DNA of 64,000 nt, taken from NCBI RefSeq assembly GCF_003288905.1, contig NZ_NHYL01000001.1, positions 248,001 to 312,000 on the forward strand. The letters run 5' to 3'. Source of the DNA: Helicobacter sp. 11-8110. GTDB lineage: Bacteria; Campylobacterota; Campylobacteria; Campylobacterales; Helicobacteraceae. Numbering within the stretch: position 1 is the stretch's first letter; every line of letters begins with the position of its first letter. Below, piece after piece: positions 1 to 9,364 of this stretch. The position numbers and the translations under genes were made by a program. The notes beneath the pieces were generated by a model. That model was not told the DNA's origin. It did not search any database and was given only the letters and a program-made list of their open reading frames with translations.

Positions 1-1
1 G

Positions 2-1150
2 CAAGAATTTCTTTTGCAAGAAGCACAATACAATTACAAAACCTATCAAAGCCCATTTTACCCCTCTATTAATGCCACTTATTCAACTGATAGAACCAAC
101 CGAATCTCAAGCCAACGCACTAGAAAAACTTCAGGGAATCTAGGTGCAAACATACAGCTAAATCTTTTTAATGGTTTGAGTGATTATTATAATCTTGCGA
201 GTTACAAATCTCTCTCAAAAGCGCAAGAACACCAACTCCAAGCTACTAAAGAAGATATTATTTTGCTTGTTAAAACCGCATATATCAATGTCTTAAGACA
301 AAAGCAAAATGTCATTGTTGCTGAACAATCCAAAGCACTCCTAGAAGAACAAAGGCGCGAAAGTGCAGAATTTTATAGAGTGGGCTTGATTCCCAAAAAT
401 GATTTATTAGAAGTGGAAGTTGAGCTTAATAACTCTATTCAAACCCTACTAAGCACTAAAAGCAATCTAGCCTATTCTCTAAAAAATCTTGAACGCTACA
501 CGCGCACTAAAATTAACCTAAAAGATTTAGTTGAACTTAGACTTCACCAACCTACTCTCATAGAATCAACACTCAAAAATTTAATGTATCAAAAACGCTC
601 TGAATTACTTTTTTTAGATTCAGTAATCCAAAGCAAAGATTACTTGGTTAAAAGCGCTAAGGGGAATTTCCTACCTAATATCAATGTTATTGGAGATTAT
701 ATGCGCTATGGAGAGGATTACAAGCTTACTAAAAGAACTAATAAATATAACGACGAAACAATGATTACTCTGCAAATTAATCTCAATCTTTTTAATGGAT
801 TTAACGACAAATATACCTTAGAATCAACTAAAGTCAATAAACTTGCCTTTGAGAGCCAAAGAATCACTTTATTAGAAGATTTAGATTTGCAACTTTTCTC
901 CGCCCTAGAAACCTACAATCTCTCACTAAATGCTTACAAAGTCGCTTTAAGCGCTCTTGCTCAAGCTGAAGAAAACTATCGTATTTCCCAAAATCGTTAC
1001 AAAGAGAGAATCCAAAGCACCAGCGACTTTTTAGATGCAGAATATTTATTAACTCAAGCAAGAACTAATGTGGTTTTAAATCGCTATGCGATTCTTCAAG
1101 CCTTGGCAGAAATCGAAAGAATCACACAAACTCCACAAGTTACTAATTGA
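2..1150 (+). CDS. TolC-family outer-membrane efflux protein (5' end outside window)
   Basis: The reading frame is open from the first bases of the window, so the true start and signal peptide lie upstream. About 382 residues are visible, against 420-480 for a whole TolC-type protein. The family forms trimeric outer-membrane channels with long periplasmic helices that work with an inner-membrane pump and a periplasmic adaptor. The internal duplication typical of the family is visible: LGANIQLNLFNG near residues 43-54 (counting from the TTG at base 14) recurs as ITLQINLNLFNG at 251-262. Each copy is followed by a long Gln/Lys/Glu-rich helix. The partner pump is probably upstream, outside the window. 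The substrate cannot be told. A hairpin follows the stop codon. Confidence 0.85.
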   Translation, partial: QEFLLQEAQYNYKTYQSPFYPSINATYSTDRTNRISSQRTRKTSGNLGANIQLNLFNGLSDYYNLASYKSLSKAQEHQLQATKEDIILLVKTAYINVLRQKQNVIVAEQSKALLEEQRRESAEFYRVGLIPKNDLLEVEVELNNSIQTLLSTKSNLAYSLKNLERYTRTKINLKDLVELRLHQPTLIESTLKNLMYQKRSELLFLDSVIQSKDYLVKSAKGNFLPNINVIGDYMRYGEDYKLTKRTNKYNDETMITLQINLNLFNGFNDKYTLESTKVNKLAFESQRITLLEDLDLQLFSALETYNLSLNAYKVALSALAQAEENYRISQNRYKERIQSTSDFLDAEYLLTQARTNVVLNRYAILQALAEIERITQTPQVTN

Positions 1151-1155
1151 TTTTT

Positions 1156-1188
1156 CCTTAATATTTTTTTAAGGTAGATAAAATCTAC
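1156..1188 (+). terminator. Two adjacent hairpins after the TolC-family gene
   Basis: CCTTAA (1156-1161) pairs with TTAAGG (1169-1174) across a T-rich loop. A second stem, GTAGAT (1174-1179) with ATCTAC (1183-1188), follows at once. The stems are short, and the second is followed by A rather than T, so read in the plus direction this is only a weak terminator. Function is inferred from position after a stop codon. Confidence 0.3.
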
Positions 1189-1247
1189 AAAAAGTTAAAA
1201 TTATAGTTTCTTAGACATTTTTTTAATTCACTTAGAGTGAGGGATAA

Positions 1248-2675
1248 ATGACAGGTTATTTGGTTGCCATTAATGCCAAAACAAAACGCGGAGCAATTGA
1301 ACAAGCCAACAATAAGCGCCGCTACGAATTTGATTTACATATTTGGAAAGGAAAATTAGATGAACTAACACCTAATAGAGAAGTTGAATTTGAAGTCTCT
1401 GATTCTAAAGAAGTTATCTTTGTTAAACCAAAATTCATTAAAGAAAATTTTGAAATCCACCAAACCAAAAGCATCAAAGATTGCATTTATGATTATTATG
1501 GGAGAGTTGAAGATATTATCAAACGCTACCAAAAAGATATTAAATCCAAAAAAGAATTAGATTTTTTACGCATTAAACGCTTTTTATTCACAGCTTATAA
1601 TGATCTCTTTGAACTAGATAGCACGATTCCAAACCTTGCTTTAAGCAATCTCAAATCCGAACTAACTGCTTTGGATAAAACCTATGAAATCTTTATAAAA
1701 AAAGCTTCTTATCCTCCCATATATTCTTATGAAAAAATTTTTTTAGCAAAGCAAATTGAATATGTTAAAACTGAAGAACTCATTCAAACCACACAATCTA
1801 TCATCAAAAGCGCCACAATACAACAAGTCTCTATGGGAGAGGCACTTAAAAGACTTGAAGAACAATTTGCCAAACGCAATGATCAAAACTCCGCAAACTA
1901 TATCCAAGCACAATCTTATCTTAAAAATTTTCGTAAAAAATATGTTGATTTACTCCATTATCTTTCCTTACAAAAGGAGAAATTAGCTAAAATCACTAAG
2001 GCTAAGGAAGAATTTTATGATAAATTCTATGAACCTTTTTTAAAAGGCTATCTCCCACTCATCAAAGCTTTTAAAACAGATTTTATCAAGCTCTTAAACA
2101 CTAAAGCTTTTGACTTAGATTTTTTATTATGGCAAAGAGCTAAGGGAAGTTTAAGTGTTCGGCGTTTCTTTATTGAAGCAGGTATCACAGGAACTTATAG
2201 CTCAAAGACTTTTTTAAAATACTTTCTTAGAAGTCTTGATAAAACAAAAATTCGCAAAGAAACACAATCACTTTTTGATTTGCTTAAATACTTAGAAGCT
2301 TTTAGTAAAAAAAATATTTTACTAATCCAAAATTCAAAAGAAGATAGCAAGCGCTATCAAGAATACCTAAAAAAATTTGACAATGATTTACAGATTACAA
2401 CCTCTAACAAACCCCAAAACAATCTCAATCCAACTTTACAATCTCATTATGATGTTATTGTGATGGAATGGGTAGTCAATGAAATGAGCCTTTTAGAGTT
2501 TATCCAAAAATATTATCAAACCTTTAAAGCAGAAAAAGAAATCAATTTTTGCGCTATTGTGCCTAAAAACTTCGATAAATCTCTTATGGAAGATGCTAAG
2601 AAAAAGGGAATTATTTATTTTATCACCCAAGGAGATGTAGATCAATTTATTGATATGATGCGCATGATTTTATAA
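1248..2675 (+). CDS. Unrecognised protein with small N-terminal beta domain and C-terminal pseudo-receiver
   Basis: I do not recognise a named family. The first 65 residues (MTGYLVAINAKTKRGAIEQ...) are short strands rich in charged and aromatic residues, resembling a small OB/cold-shock-type fold. Residues 65-350 are helical and Lys/Glu-rich. From about residue 353 the pattern is that of a response-regulator receiver: ILLIQNS, a helix, then YDVIVMEW near 401-408, a helix, then FCAIVPKNF. Receivers normally have an Asp pair after strand 1 and a phospho-acceptor Asp after strand 3. Here those places hold Gln-Asn and Glu407, so phosphorylation is unlikely. The ATG at 1248 follows a GAGGGA ribosome-binding site. 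It stands alone between tolC and hisC. Some role in signalling or nucleic-acid binding is possible but not shown. Confidence 0.75.
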   Translation: MTGYLVAINAKTKRGAIEQANNKRRYEFDLHIWKGKLDELTPNREVEFEVSDSKEVIFVKPKFIKENFEIHQTKSIKDCIYDYYGRVEDIIKRYQKDIKSKKELDFLRIKRFLFTAYNDLFELDSTIPNLALSNLKSELTALDKTYEIFIKKASYPPIYSYEKIFLAKQIEYVKTEELIQTTQSIIKSATIQQVSMGEALKRLEEQFAKRNDQNSANYIQAQSYLKNFRKKYVDLLHYLSLQKEKLAKITKAKEEFYDKFYEPFLKGYLPLIKAFKTDFIKLLNTKAFDLDFLLWQRAKGSLSVRRFFIEAGITGTYSSKTFLKYFLRSLDKTKIRKETQSLFDLLKYLEAFSKKNILLIQNSKEDSKRYQEYLKKFDNDLQITTSNKPQNNLNPTLQSHYDVIVMEWVVNEMSLLEFIQKYYQTFKAEKEINFCAIVPKNFDKSLMEDAKKKGIIYFITQGDVDQFIDMMRMIL

Positions 2676-2699
2676 AATCCCAAACTTCTTTAATAGAAA

Positions 2700-2718
2700 T
2701 TTTGCTACAATAGCAAAA
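2700..2718 (+). promoter_or_regulatory. Extended -10 promoter coinciding with an 8-bp inverted repeat, upstream of hisC
   Basis: TTTTGCTA (2700-2707) and TAGCAAAA (2711-2718) are perfect inverted arms around CAA. The same bases contain TGCTACAAT (2703-2711), an extended -10 (TGnTAnAAT) of the kind used by sigma70 in epsilonproteobacteria, where the -35 box is usually weak. It lies about 42 bases before the hisC ATG. A T-rich run follows, so the dyad could also act as a terminator for the preceding gene. I prefer the promoter because the same TGCTACAAT occurs upstream of pal. Confidence 0.5.
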
Positions 2719-2752
2719 TAGTTTTTACTTTTTTATTTTAGGGTATTTGAAT

Positions 2753-3850
2753 ATGACTTTTAATTCCACTTTAGATTTAATCCAGACCTATGAAGCTGGA
2801 AAGCCAATAGAGTTAGTTGTAAGAGAATTTGGTATCGCTTCAAAAGATATTGTTAAACTTGCCTCCAATGAAAATCCGCTTGGTGCAAGTCCAAAAGCCA
2901 TAGAAGCAATTACAAAAAATGCCGCAAATGCGCATTTATATCCAGATGATTCAATGTTTGCCTTAAAAGAAGGCTTAAGCAAACACTATCAAGTCAATTC
3001 AAAGCAAATCATTATTGGAGCAGGAAGCGATCAAATCATTGAATTCTGTATCCACGCAAAAGCTAATAAAAATAGCAAAGTCTTAATGGCAAAAACCACA
3101 TTTGCAATGTATGAAATTTACTCTAAAATGGTGGGTGCAACTATCATCAAAGCACAAAGCCAATTTCATAACCTTAAAGAGTTTTTAGAACTTTATAAAA
3201 CTCACAATCCATCTATCATCTTTCTTTGCGTCCCAAACAATCCCTTAGGTGAGTGTTTAGGCAAAGATGAAATTTTTGATTTTCTAAGTAAAATCGATTC
3301 AGAAACACTTGTAATTATTGATGGTGCCTACCAAGAATACGCAAAAGTCAAAGACACAAGCAAAGCCATTAATCCAAAAGAACTCATTCAAAGTTTCCCT
3401 AATACAATTTATTTAGGAACTTTTTCTAAAGCTTATGGATTAGGCGGTATGAGAGTTGGATATGGAATTGCCATGGAAGAAATCATACAAGCACTCTTAA
3501 AAGTGCGTCCGCCCTTTAATATCACCACCCTTTCTCTTGCAGCTGCCATTGAAGCACTAAAAGACCAAGAACATATCAAGCAAACTACCAAAAACAATTT
3601 AGAGCAAATGAAACTCTATGAAGATTACGCCAATAAAAAAAGTATTTCATACATTCCATCTTATGGGAATTTCATTACTTATCTTTTTGAAAAACCACTT
3701 GATTCAACTTTTATTGCTGATTATCTTCTCAAAAAAGGAATGATTATTCGCAATCTTGCTTCTTATGGATTGAATGCTGTTCGTATTACCATTGGGACAG
3801 AAAGTCAGAATCAACGCTTTTTTGTTCTTTTTGATGAATTCTTGGGATAG
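2753..3850 (+). CDS. hisC: Histidinol-phosphate aminotransferase HisC
   Basis: PLP-dependent class I/II aminotransferase converting imidazole-acetol phosphate plus glutamate to histidinol phosphate in histidine synthesis; such enzymes may also act on aromatic amino acids. About 365 residues, normal length. Visible features are the N-terminal [21 protein letters not shown] in the cofactor-binding half, IIDGAYQEY, and [16 protein letters not shown], whose Lys is the expected Schiff-base residue. The C-terminal [13 protein letters not shown] ends the usual way. ATG 2753 is preferred over the in-frame TTG at 2747 because AGGG (2740-2743) is better spaced. It is followed within 11 bases by fliF; as I recall, hisC also precedes fliF in Campylobacter. 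Confidence 0.93.
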   Translation: MTFNSTLDLIQTYEAGKPIELVVREFGIASKDIVKLASNENPLGASPKAIEAITKNAANAHLYPDDSMFALKEGLSKHYQVNSKQIIIGAGSDQIIEFCIHAKANKNSKVLMAKTTFAMYEIYSKMVGATIIKAQSQFHNLKEFLELYKTHNPSIIFLCVPNNPLGECLGKDEIFDFLSKIDSETLVIIDGAYQEYAKVKDTSKAINPKELIQSFPNTIYLGTFSKAYGLGGMRVGYGIAMEEIIQALLKVRPPFNITTLSLAAAIEALKDQEHIKQTTKNNLEQMKLYEDYANKKSISYIPSYGNFITYLFEKPLDSTFIADYLLKKGMIIRNLASYGLNAVRITIGTESQNQRFFVLFDEFLG

Positions 3851-3860
3851 TAAGTAAAAA

Positions 3861-5588
3861 ATGGATTTAAAAGTATTATTTGAACAAATAAGAAGCCTTT
3901 ACAAACGCCTTAATAAAAAACAAAAAATTGTTATTTTAGCTACTATTGTAGCCATTGTTGCTTTTATATCGGGCTTGATTGTTTGGAATTCTATGAACAA
4001 TAAAGCTGGGGTAATGTATCCGGGGTATGCTGTTTTGTTTGAAGGAGTTAGCCCAGAAGATGGAGCGTTAATTATCCAGCAACTCCAACAAGACAAAATC
4101 CCTTATCGCATCCCTAAGGACAATACAATTTTAATCCCACAAGAGCTTGTTTATGAGCAAAGAATGAAACTTGCAAGCAATGGGATTCCAAAAAGTAGCA
4201 AAGTAGGCTTTGAAATCTTTGATACAAAAGATTTTGGCGCCACAGATTTTGATCAGAGAATCAAATACCTCCGCGCCATTGAGGGAGAACTTGCAAGAAC
4301 TATTGAAAGTCTCTCTCCAATCCAAAAAGCAACCGTGCATCTTGCGCAACCCGAAAGAAGCGTTTTTGTAAGTGAGCAAACTCCACCTACTGCTTCTGTT
4401 GTTTTAGCGTTCAAACCAGCACAAACTCTTACCCCTAAGCAAATCTCCGGTATCAAAAATATTGTTTCTTCTGCAGTGCCTAATTTAACCATTGAAAATG
4501 TGGAAGTTGTCAATGAAAAAGGTGAGCCTCTTAGCGAACTAGATGAGCTAGGTGGCGCAAGGGAATTAGCTGCTGCGCAATTGCGTTATAAAAATAACTT
4601 TGAGCAATCTTTGGAAGAAAAGATTATCAATATTCTAGCTCCTATTGCAGGTGGAAGAGAGGGCGTGGTAGCCAAGGTAACTGCGGAATTTGATTTTGCT
4701 CAAAAAGAAAGCACACAAGAATACTATGACCCAAGCAATGTCGTAAGAAGCGAACAAAACCTTGAAGAAAAACGCGAAGGTTTTAAGCCCAAAGAAATAG
4801 GTGGAGTCCCAGGAGTAGTCAGCAATATCGGACCTATCCAAGGTTTAGAAGATGAAGACAATAAAGAACGCTATGAAAAATCACAAACTACTACAAACTA
4901 TGAAATTAGCAAAACTATCTCTAATATCAAAGGAGAATTTGCCACAATTAGACGTCTTTCTGCAGCCGTAGTTGTTGATGGTAAATACCTAAAACAACTT
5001 GATGAAAATGGCGTTGAACAGCTACAATACACCGCACTAAACCAAGGTGAAATGGAGCAAATCTCTGCACTTGTAAGACAAGCTATTGGCTTTAACGAAC
5101 AAAGGGGCGATGAAGTCTCTGTAAGCAACTTCCAGCTTAATGGACAAAATTCAGGCTTTAAGGCTAGAACTCCGCTAGAGCGTTTCTTAGAAACTACACA
5201 AAATCTACTTGCACCTTTTATGCCGCTTCTTAAGTATGTCATTGTGGGGATTATTTTATTCTTGTTCTACAAAAAGGTCATCTTGCCTTTCAGCGAGAGA
5301 ATGCTTGAAGCCAAAGCTGATGAAGAAGAAGAAATCGAATCGCTTCTTAAGATTGATGAAGATGAAGAAGAAAGTAGTGATAAACTTAATGAAGTTAGAA
5401 GACGCATTGAAGATCAACTTGGCTTTGGCAATGGAAGCAATGAAGATGAAGTTAAATACGGAGTTCTTTTAGAAAAAATTCGTGAAATCGCCCAAGAAAA
5501 ACCAACCGAATTAGCCAATTTATTTCAAACTTTGGTGCATGATGAATTAGGAATTGATAGTATTGGTGCGCCAAGAGGAGGTAAATAA
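3861..5588 (+). CDS. fliF: Flagellar MS-ring protein FliF
   Basis: Inner-membrane protein forming the MS ring on which the rotor and type III export gate are built. It has 575 residues, normal for the family. A membrane segment lies at about residues 22-42, followed by a large periplasmic region containing YPGYAVLFEGVSPEDGALI and the ring-building domain with FDTKDFGATDFDQRIKYLRA. A second membrane segment lies at about 457-474. The cytoplasmic tail is acidic (DEEEEIESLLKID...) and ends in the region that binds FliG. fliG begins two bases after the stop, and fliH follows. With hisC upstream this forms a conserved early flagellar operon, consistent with vegetative rather than sigma54 or sigma28 transcription. 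Confidence 0.96.
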   Translation: MDLKVLFEQIRSLYKRLNKKQKIVILATIVAIVAFISGLIVWNSMNNKAGVMYPGYAVLFEGVSPEDGALIIQQLQQDKIPYRIPKDNTILIPQELVYEQRMKLASNGIPKSSKVGFEIFDTKDFGATDFDQRIKYLRAIEGELARTIESLSPIQKATVHLAQPERSVFVSEQTPPTASVVLAFKPAQTLTPKQISGIKNIVSSAVPNLTIENVEVVNEKGEPLSELDELGGARELAAAQLRYKNNFEQSLEEKIINILAPIAGGREGVVAKVTAEFDFAQKESTQEYYDPSNVVRSEQNLEEKREGFKPKEIGGVPGVVSNIGPIQGLEDEDNKERYEKSQTTTNYEISKTISNIKGEFATIRRLSAAVVVDGKYLKQLDENGVEQLQYTALNQGEMEQISALVRQAIGFNEQRGDEVSVSNFQLNGQNSGFKARTPLERFLETTQNLLAPFMPLLKYVIVGIILFLFYKKVILPFSERMLEAKADEEEEIESLLKIDEDEEESSDKLNEVRRRIEDQLGFGNGSNEDEVKYGVLLEKIREIAQEKPTELANLFQTLVHDELGIDSIGAPRGGK

Positions 5589-5590
5589 TC

Positions 5591-6625
5591 ATGCCATCTA
5601 TCACATTAAATCCGAGACAACAAGCGCAATATGACGAATTCTCTATGGCGGAAAAAATTGCTATTTTATTAGTTCAGTTAGGTGATGAAATTACTGGGGA
5701 AGTTTTCTCGCATCTTGACTTAGATTCTATTACTGAAATCTCAAAATACATCGCCCAAAATTCCGGTGTAGATAAAACTATCGCTGCGGCTATTTTAGAA
5801 GAATTTTATGCTATTTTTCAATCCAATCAATACATTTCAACAGGTGGTTTTGAATATGCTAAAGAATTACTCTATCGCACACTAGGTCCAGAAGCTGCCA
5901 AAAGAGTTTTGGATAAACTTGCAAAATCAATGCAATCTTCACAGAATTTTGCTTATCTTTCGCGTGTGCGCCCACAACAACTTTCAGACTTTATTATTCA
6001 CGAGCATCCGCAAACTATTGCTTTAATTCTTGCACATATGGATCCTACTAATGCTGCAGAAACATTAAGTTTCTTTTCAGATGATTTGCGTGCAGAAATC
6101 GCCATTCGTATGGCTAATCTTGGTGATATTTCACCCAATGTTGTCAAGCGCGTTTCAACCGTTTTGGAAAATAAACTCGAATCGCTTACAAGCTACAAAG
6201 TAGAAGTGGGTGGTGTGCGTGCTGTTGCAGAAGTCTTTAACCGCTTAGGTCAAAAAGCCGCTAAGGCAACTATTGCTTATATCGAACAAATTGATGATCA
6301 ATTAGCAGGTGCGATTAAAGAAATGATGTTTACCTTTGAAGATATTGAAAAGCTTGATAATAACGCCATTAGAGAGATTCTAAAAATTGTCGATAAAAAA
6401 GACTTGATTCTAGCACTTAAAGCTTCTCCAGAGGAGCTTAAACAAAAATTTATGTCCAATATGTCTCAAAGGGCTAGTGATCAGTTTTTAGAAGAAATGC
6501 AATTTTTAGGCGCTGTTAAGGTTAAAGATGTTGAAGCTGCACAAAGAAGAATTGTAGAAACCGTGCAATCACTCTCTGAACAAGGCGTAATACAAATTGG
6601 CGAACAAGAGGATACCATTGAATAA
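5591..6625 (+). CDS. fliG: Flagellar motor switch protein FliG
   Basis: Cytoplasmic rotor protein that couples torque from the stator to the MS ring and, with FliM/FliN, sets rotation direction. The 344 residues contain the expected three helical domains. The N-terminal domain begins near EKIAILLVQLGDE, the middle domain carries EHPQTIALILAHMDP at about 138-152, and the C-terminal charged torque helix contains DDLILALKA-type sequence (here KKDLILALKASPEEL) and EEMQFLGAVKVKDVEAAQ. It lies between fliF and fliH, and its 3' end overlaps the likely fliH start (6618). The ATG at 5591 sits just after a GGAGG at the fliF stop. Confidence 0.96.
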   Translation: MPSITLNPRQQAQYDEFSMAEKIAILLVQLGDEITGEVFSHLDLDSITEISKYIAQNSGVDKTIAAAILEEFYAIFQSNQYISTGGFEYAKELLYRTLGPEAAKRVLDKLAKSMQSSQNFAYLSRVRPQQLSDFIIHEHPQTIALILAHMDPTNAAETLSFFSDDLRAEIAIRMANLGDISPNVVKRVSTVLENKLESLTSYKVEVGGVRAVAEVFNRLGQKAAKATIAYIEQIDDQLAGAIKEMMFTFEDIEKLDNNAIREILKIVDKKDLILALKASPEELKQKFMSNMSQRASDQFLEEMQFLGAVKVKDVEAAQRRIVETVQSLSEQGVIQIGEQEDTIE

Positions 6626-7487
6626 CATTAACGAACACAAAAACATCATCACAGAAGAAAGAAAATCAAAACACGATATTCAAAAATATAGTTTTAGAAA
6701 TATGGAAGTTGCCAAAAAACAACAAACTTTAGATACAAAAAAAGATTTTGCACAAAAAGAGCCAGAACCAACTATATCACAAACCTCTCCTATATCTCAA
6801 GATTTATCAGAAGAGCAAATTCAAGAAGTGCAAAAAATAGAAGAAATACCAGTTCAAGTAGCTCCTTCACTCAAACTCTTTGAAACAGAGGTTGTTGATA
6901 AGATTCTCCAGAAGAGTGATGTTCTAGCGCAATCTTTGCAAAAACTCCAAGAACAATTTGATAAACAAGAAAAAGAAATTAGCCAAAAAGTTATTGAAGC
7001 CAAAGCTGAAGCCAAAGAACAAGGATTTAATGAAGGCTATCAAAAAGCCAAACAAGAATTAGAAGCGCAAATCAATAGCCAAAAAGAGCTTTATTCTTTA
7101 AGCATTAAACGCATTGATGAGCATATTAGTAATGCCAAAAATCACATTATTAATCTTGAGAAAGAATTGAGCTCTATCGCACTTGACATCGCCAAAGAAG
7201 TCATCACCAATGAAGTCAATACTAATAGCGCTAAAATCGCTACTTCTCTAGCAAGAAATCTCCTGCAAAATCTTGCAGAAAATACACAAGTTACACTAAA
7301 AGTTTTCCCAGGGGACTTAGAAGAGCTAAAAGAAACATTGCAAGATTTAAATAATGTAAGCATTCAAGGAGATCCAGCAATCGCCAAAGGAGGTGTAATT
7401 ATTTTAAGTAATGAAGGCAATATTGATGGAGATATTTATATGCGTTTTGAAGCCCTTAAAAAATCCATTTTAGAAAGTAGATTCTAA
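6618..7487 (+). CDS. fliH: Flagellar export apparatus protein FliH
   Basis: Regulator of the flagellar export ATPase FliI; it links FliI to the export gate and resembles fused ATP synthase b and delta subunits. I place the start at TTG 6618 because AAGAGG (6606-6611) is six bases upstream; an in-frame TTG at 6597 would add seven residues. The result is about 289 residues. The N-terminal third is Gln/Glu-rich and low in complexity. A coiled coil runs through EKEISQKVIEAKAEAKEQ, and the C-terminal part (IALDIAKEVITNEVN... to GGVIILSNEGNIDGDI) matches the FliH/YscL family. The gene overlaps fliG, and its stop codon shares one base with the dxs ATG. Confidence 0.92.
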   Translation: MNNINEHKNIITEERKSKHDIQKYSFRNMEVAKKQQTLDTKKDFAQKEPEPTISQTSPISQDLSEEQIQEVQKIEEIPVQVAPSLKLFETEVVDKILQKSDVLAQSLQKLQEQFDKQEKEISQKVIEAKAEAKEQGFNEGYQKAKQELEAQINSQKELYSLSIKRIDEHISNAKNHIINLEKELSSIALDIAKEVITNEVNTNSAKIATSLARNLLQNLAENTQVTLKVFPGDLEELKETLQDLNNVSIQGDPAIAKGGVIILSNEGNIDGDIYMRFEALKKSILESRF

Positions 7488-9364
7488 TGTCTCTTGATCC
7501 AAAATACTTAGAAATTTTAAAAAAAGATAATTTTAACGAGGATGATTATATCACACTCAATGAGTTGGCACAGGCTATACGCCAAAGAATCTTAGAGGTT
7601 GTCTCCAAAAATGGTGGTCATCTAAGCTCCTGTTTAGGATCTGTAGAATTAATTATAGCAATGCATTGTGTTTTTGATTCGCCAAATGATCCTTTTATTT
7701 TTGATGTTAGCCACCAAGCTTATGCGCACAAACTTCTAACAGATCGTTGGGATAGCTTTGAAACCTTGCGTCAAACCAATGGTATTAGTGGTTTTACAAA
7801 ACCTCAAGAAAGCAATCACGACTATTTCATAGCAGGACACAGCTCCACTTCTATCTCCCTTGGAGTAGGAGTAGCAAAAGCTTTTTTACTTAATCACTCT
7901 AAAAATATTCCCGTTGTTTTAATTGGAGATGGCGCAATGAGCGCTGGATTAGCTTATGAAGCTCTTAATGAGCTAGGTGATAGAAAATATCCTATGGTTA
8001 TTATTTTAAATGATAATGAAATGAGTATTGCAGAGCCTATTGGTGCAATTAGTAAGTATCTTTCCCAAGTCATTGCAGGAAGTTTTATTCAAAAAATCAA
8101 ATCAAAAGTGAGTAATGCTTTTAACAAAATGCCAAATGCTACTTACCTAGCTAAACGATTTGAAGAATCCCTTAAACTTATCACCCCAGGATTACTCTTT
8201 GAAGAACTTGGGTTAGAATACATTGGTCCTATTAATGGACATAATCTTAAAGAATTAATCAATGTATTCAAACTTGCCAAAAATTTAAAAAAACCTATTG
8301 TAGTGCATACTCAAACACTAAAAGGCAAAGGCTATCCTTATGCAGAAGGTCATTTAGAACATTGGCATGGTGTGAGTCCTTTTGATATGCAAAAGGGAGT
8401 TTCTCTTTCACAATCAACTTCCAAAAGCCCAACTCAAATCTTTGCACAAACGCTTTTAGAATACGCACAAAATGATTCAAAAATAGTGGGTATCACCGCA
8501 GCAATGCCAAGCGGAACAGGGCTTGATTTACTTATCAAGCACTTTCCTAAACGCTTTTGGGATGTTGCTATTGCTGAACAACATGCCACAACACAAGCAA
8601 GCTCTTTGGCAAAAGAAGGCTTTAAGCCCTTTGTTGCTATTTATTCCACCTTTTTGCAACGCGCTTTTGATCAGCTAATCCATGATGTAGGCATTATGAA
8701 AATGCCAGTTAAATTTGCTATTGATCGCGCAGGAATTGTGGGTGAAGATGGAGAAACTCATCAGGGCGTTTTTGATATTGCCTATCTTAAAATAATCCCT
8801 AATTTTACACTTTTTGCACCACGCGATAATGCTACTTTAAAAGAAGCCATTACTTTTGCAAAAGATTTTTCTGATGGACCTTGTGCTTTCCGCTATCCTA
8901 GAAAATCATTTTTGCTTGAAGATAATCTCATTCAGCCCACTCCTTTTATCTATGGCAAACTAGAGATTTTACAAGAAGCTAAAAGCGATATCTTACTTAT
9001 TGGTTATGGCAATGGGGTTGGTAGAGCTATAAAATGTGCTCAGATTCTAAAAAAATCAAACCTAGAATGTGGCATAGTAGATCTACGATTCCTAAAACCA
9101 CTTGATGAAGTGTCCTTACAGAATCTTGGACAAAGATATTCTTGTTGGTTTATCTTTAGCGATAGTGCCAAAATGGGTGGAGTTGGCGAATCACTTTGCA
9201 CCCTAGCCCAAAATTACAATCTTTCAATCAAAATTCATTCTTTTGAATTTGAAGATACTTTTATTCCTCATGGCATAACACAAGAAATAGAATCTCTAAT
9301 GGGAGCTAATCCGCAAAATATTGCCAAAGAAATTTTAAAGATCATAGGAAAAGAAAATGTATAA
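7487..9364 (+). CDS. dxs: 1-deoxy-D-xylulose-5-phosphate synthase Dxs
   Basis: Thiamine-diphosphate enzyme condensing pyruvate and glyceraldehyde 3-phosphate, the first step of the non-mevalonate isoprenoid pathway; it also feeds thiamine and pyridoxal synthesis. 625 residues, normal length. Visible motifs are the HLSSCLGSVEL entry region, the cofactor-binding GDGAM at 147-151 followed by NDNEMSIAEP, the LKGKGYPYAE and HWHGVSPFD segment, and the catalytic Glu364 in AEQHA. The C-terminal transketolase domain contains DLRFLKPLD. The ATG shares a base with the fliH stop (TAATG), so translation is likely coupled. The fliH-dxs neighbourhood is, to my knowledge, conserved in Campylobacter and Helicobacter; the metabolic and flagellar genes simply share a transcript. 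Confidence 0.96.
   Translation: MSLDPKYLEILKKDNFNEDDYITLNELAQAIRQRILEVVSKNGGHLSSCLGSVELIIAMHCVFDSPNDPFIFDVSHQAYAHKLLTDRWDSFETLRQTNGISGFTKPQESNHDYFIAGHSSTSISLGVGVAKAFLLNHSKNIPVVLIGDGAMSAGLAYEALNELGDRKYPMVIILNDNEMSIAEPIGAISKYLSQVIAGSFIQKIKSKVSNAFNKMPNATYLAKRFEESLKLITPGLLFEELGLEYIGPINGHNLKELINVFKLAKNLKKPIVVHTQTLKGKGYPYAEGHLEHWHGVSPFDMQKGVSLSQSTSKSPTQIFAQTLLEYAQNDSKIVGITAAMPSGTGLDLLIKHFPKRFWDVAIAEQHATTQASSLAKEGFKPFVAIYSTFLQRAFDQLIHDVGIMKMPVKFAIDRAGIVGEDGETHQGVFDIAYLKIIPNFTLFAPRDNATLKEAITFAKDFSDGPCAFRYPRKSFLLEDNLIQPTPFIYGKLEILQEAKSDILLIGYGNGVGRAIKCAQILKKSNLECGIVDLRFLKPLDEVSLQNLGQRYSCWFIFSDSAKMGGVGESLCTLAQNYNLSIKIHSFEFEDTFIPHGITQEIESLMGANPQNIAKEILKIIGKENV

Noticed and set aside
4131-5242. Long antisense open frames opposite fliF (82, 86, 68 and 114 residues)
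   Set aside because: No ribosome-binding sites, no recognisable domain, and they mirror the codon pattern of a well-supported gene.
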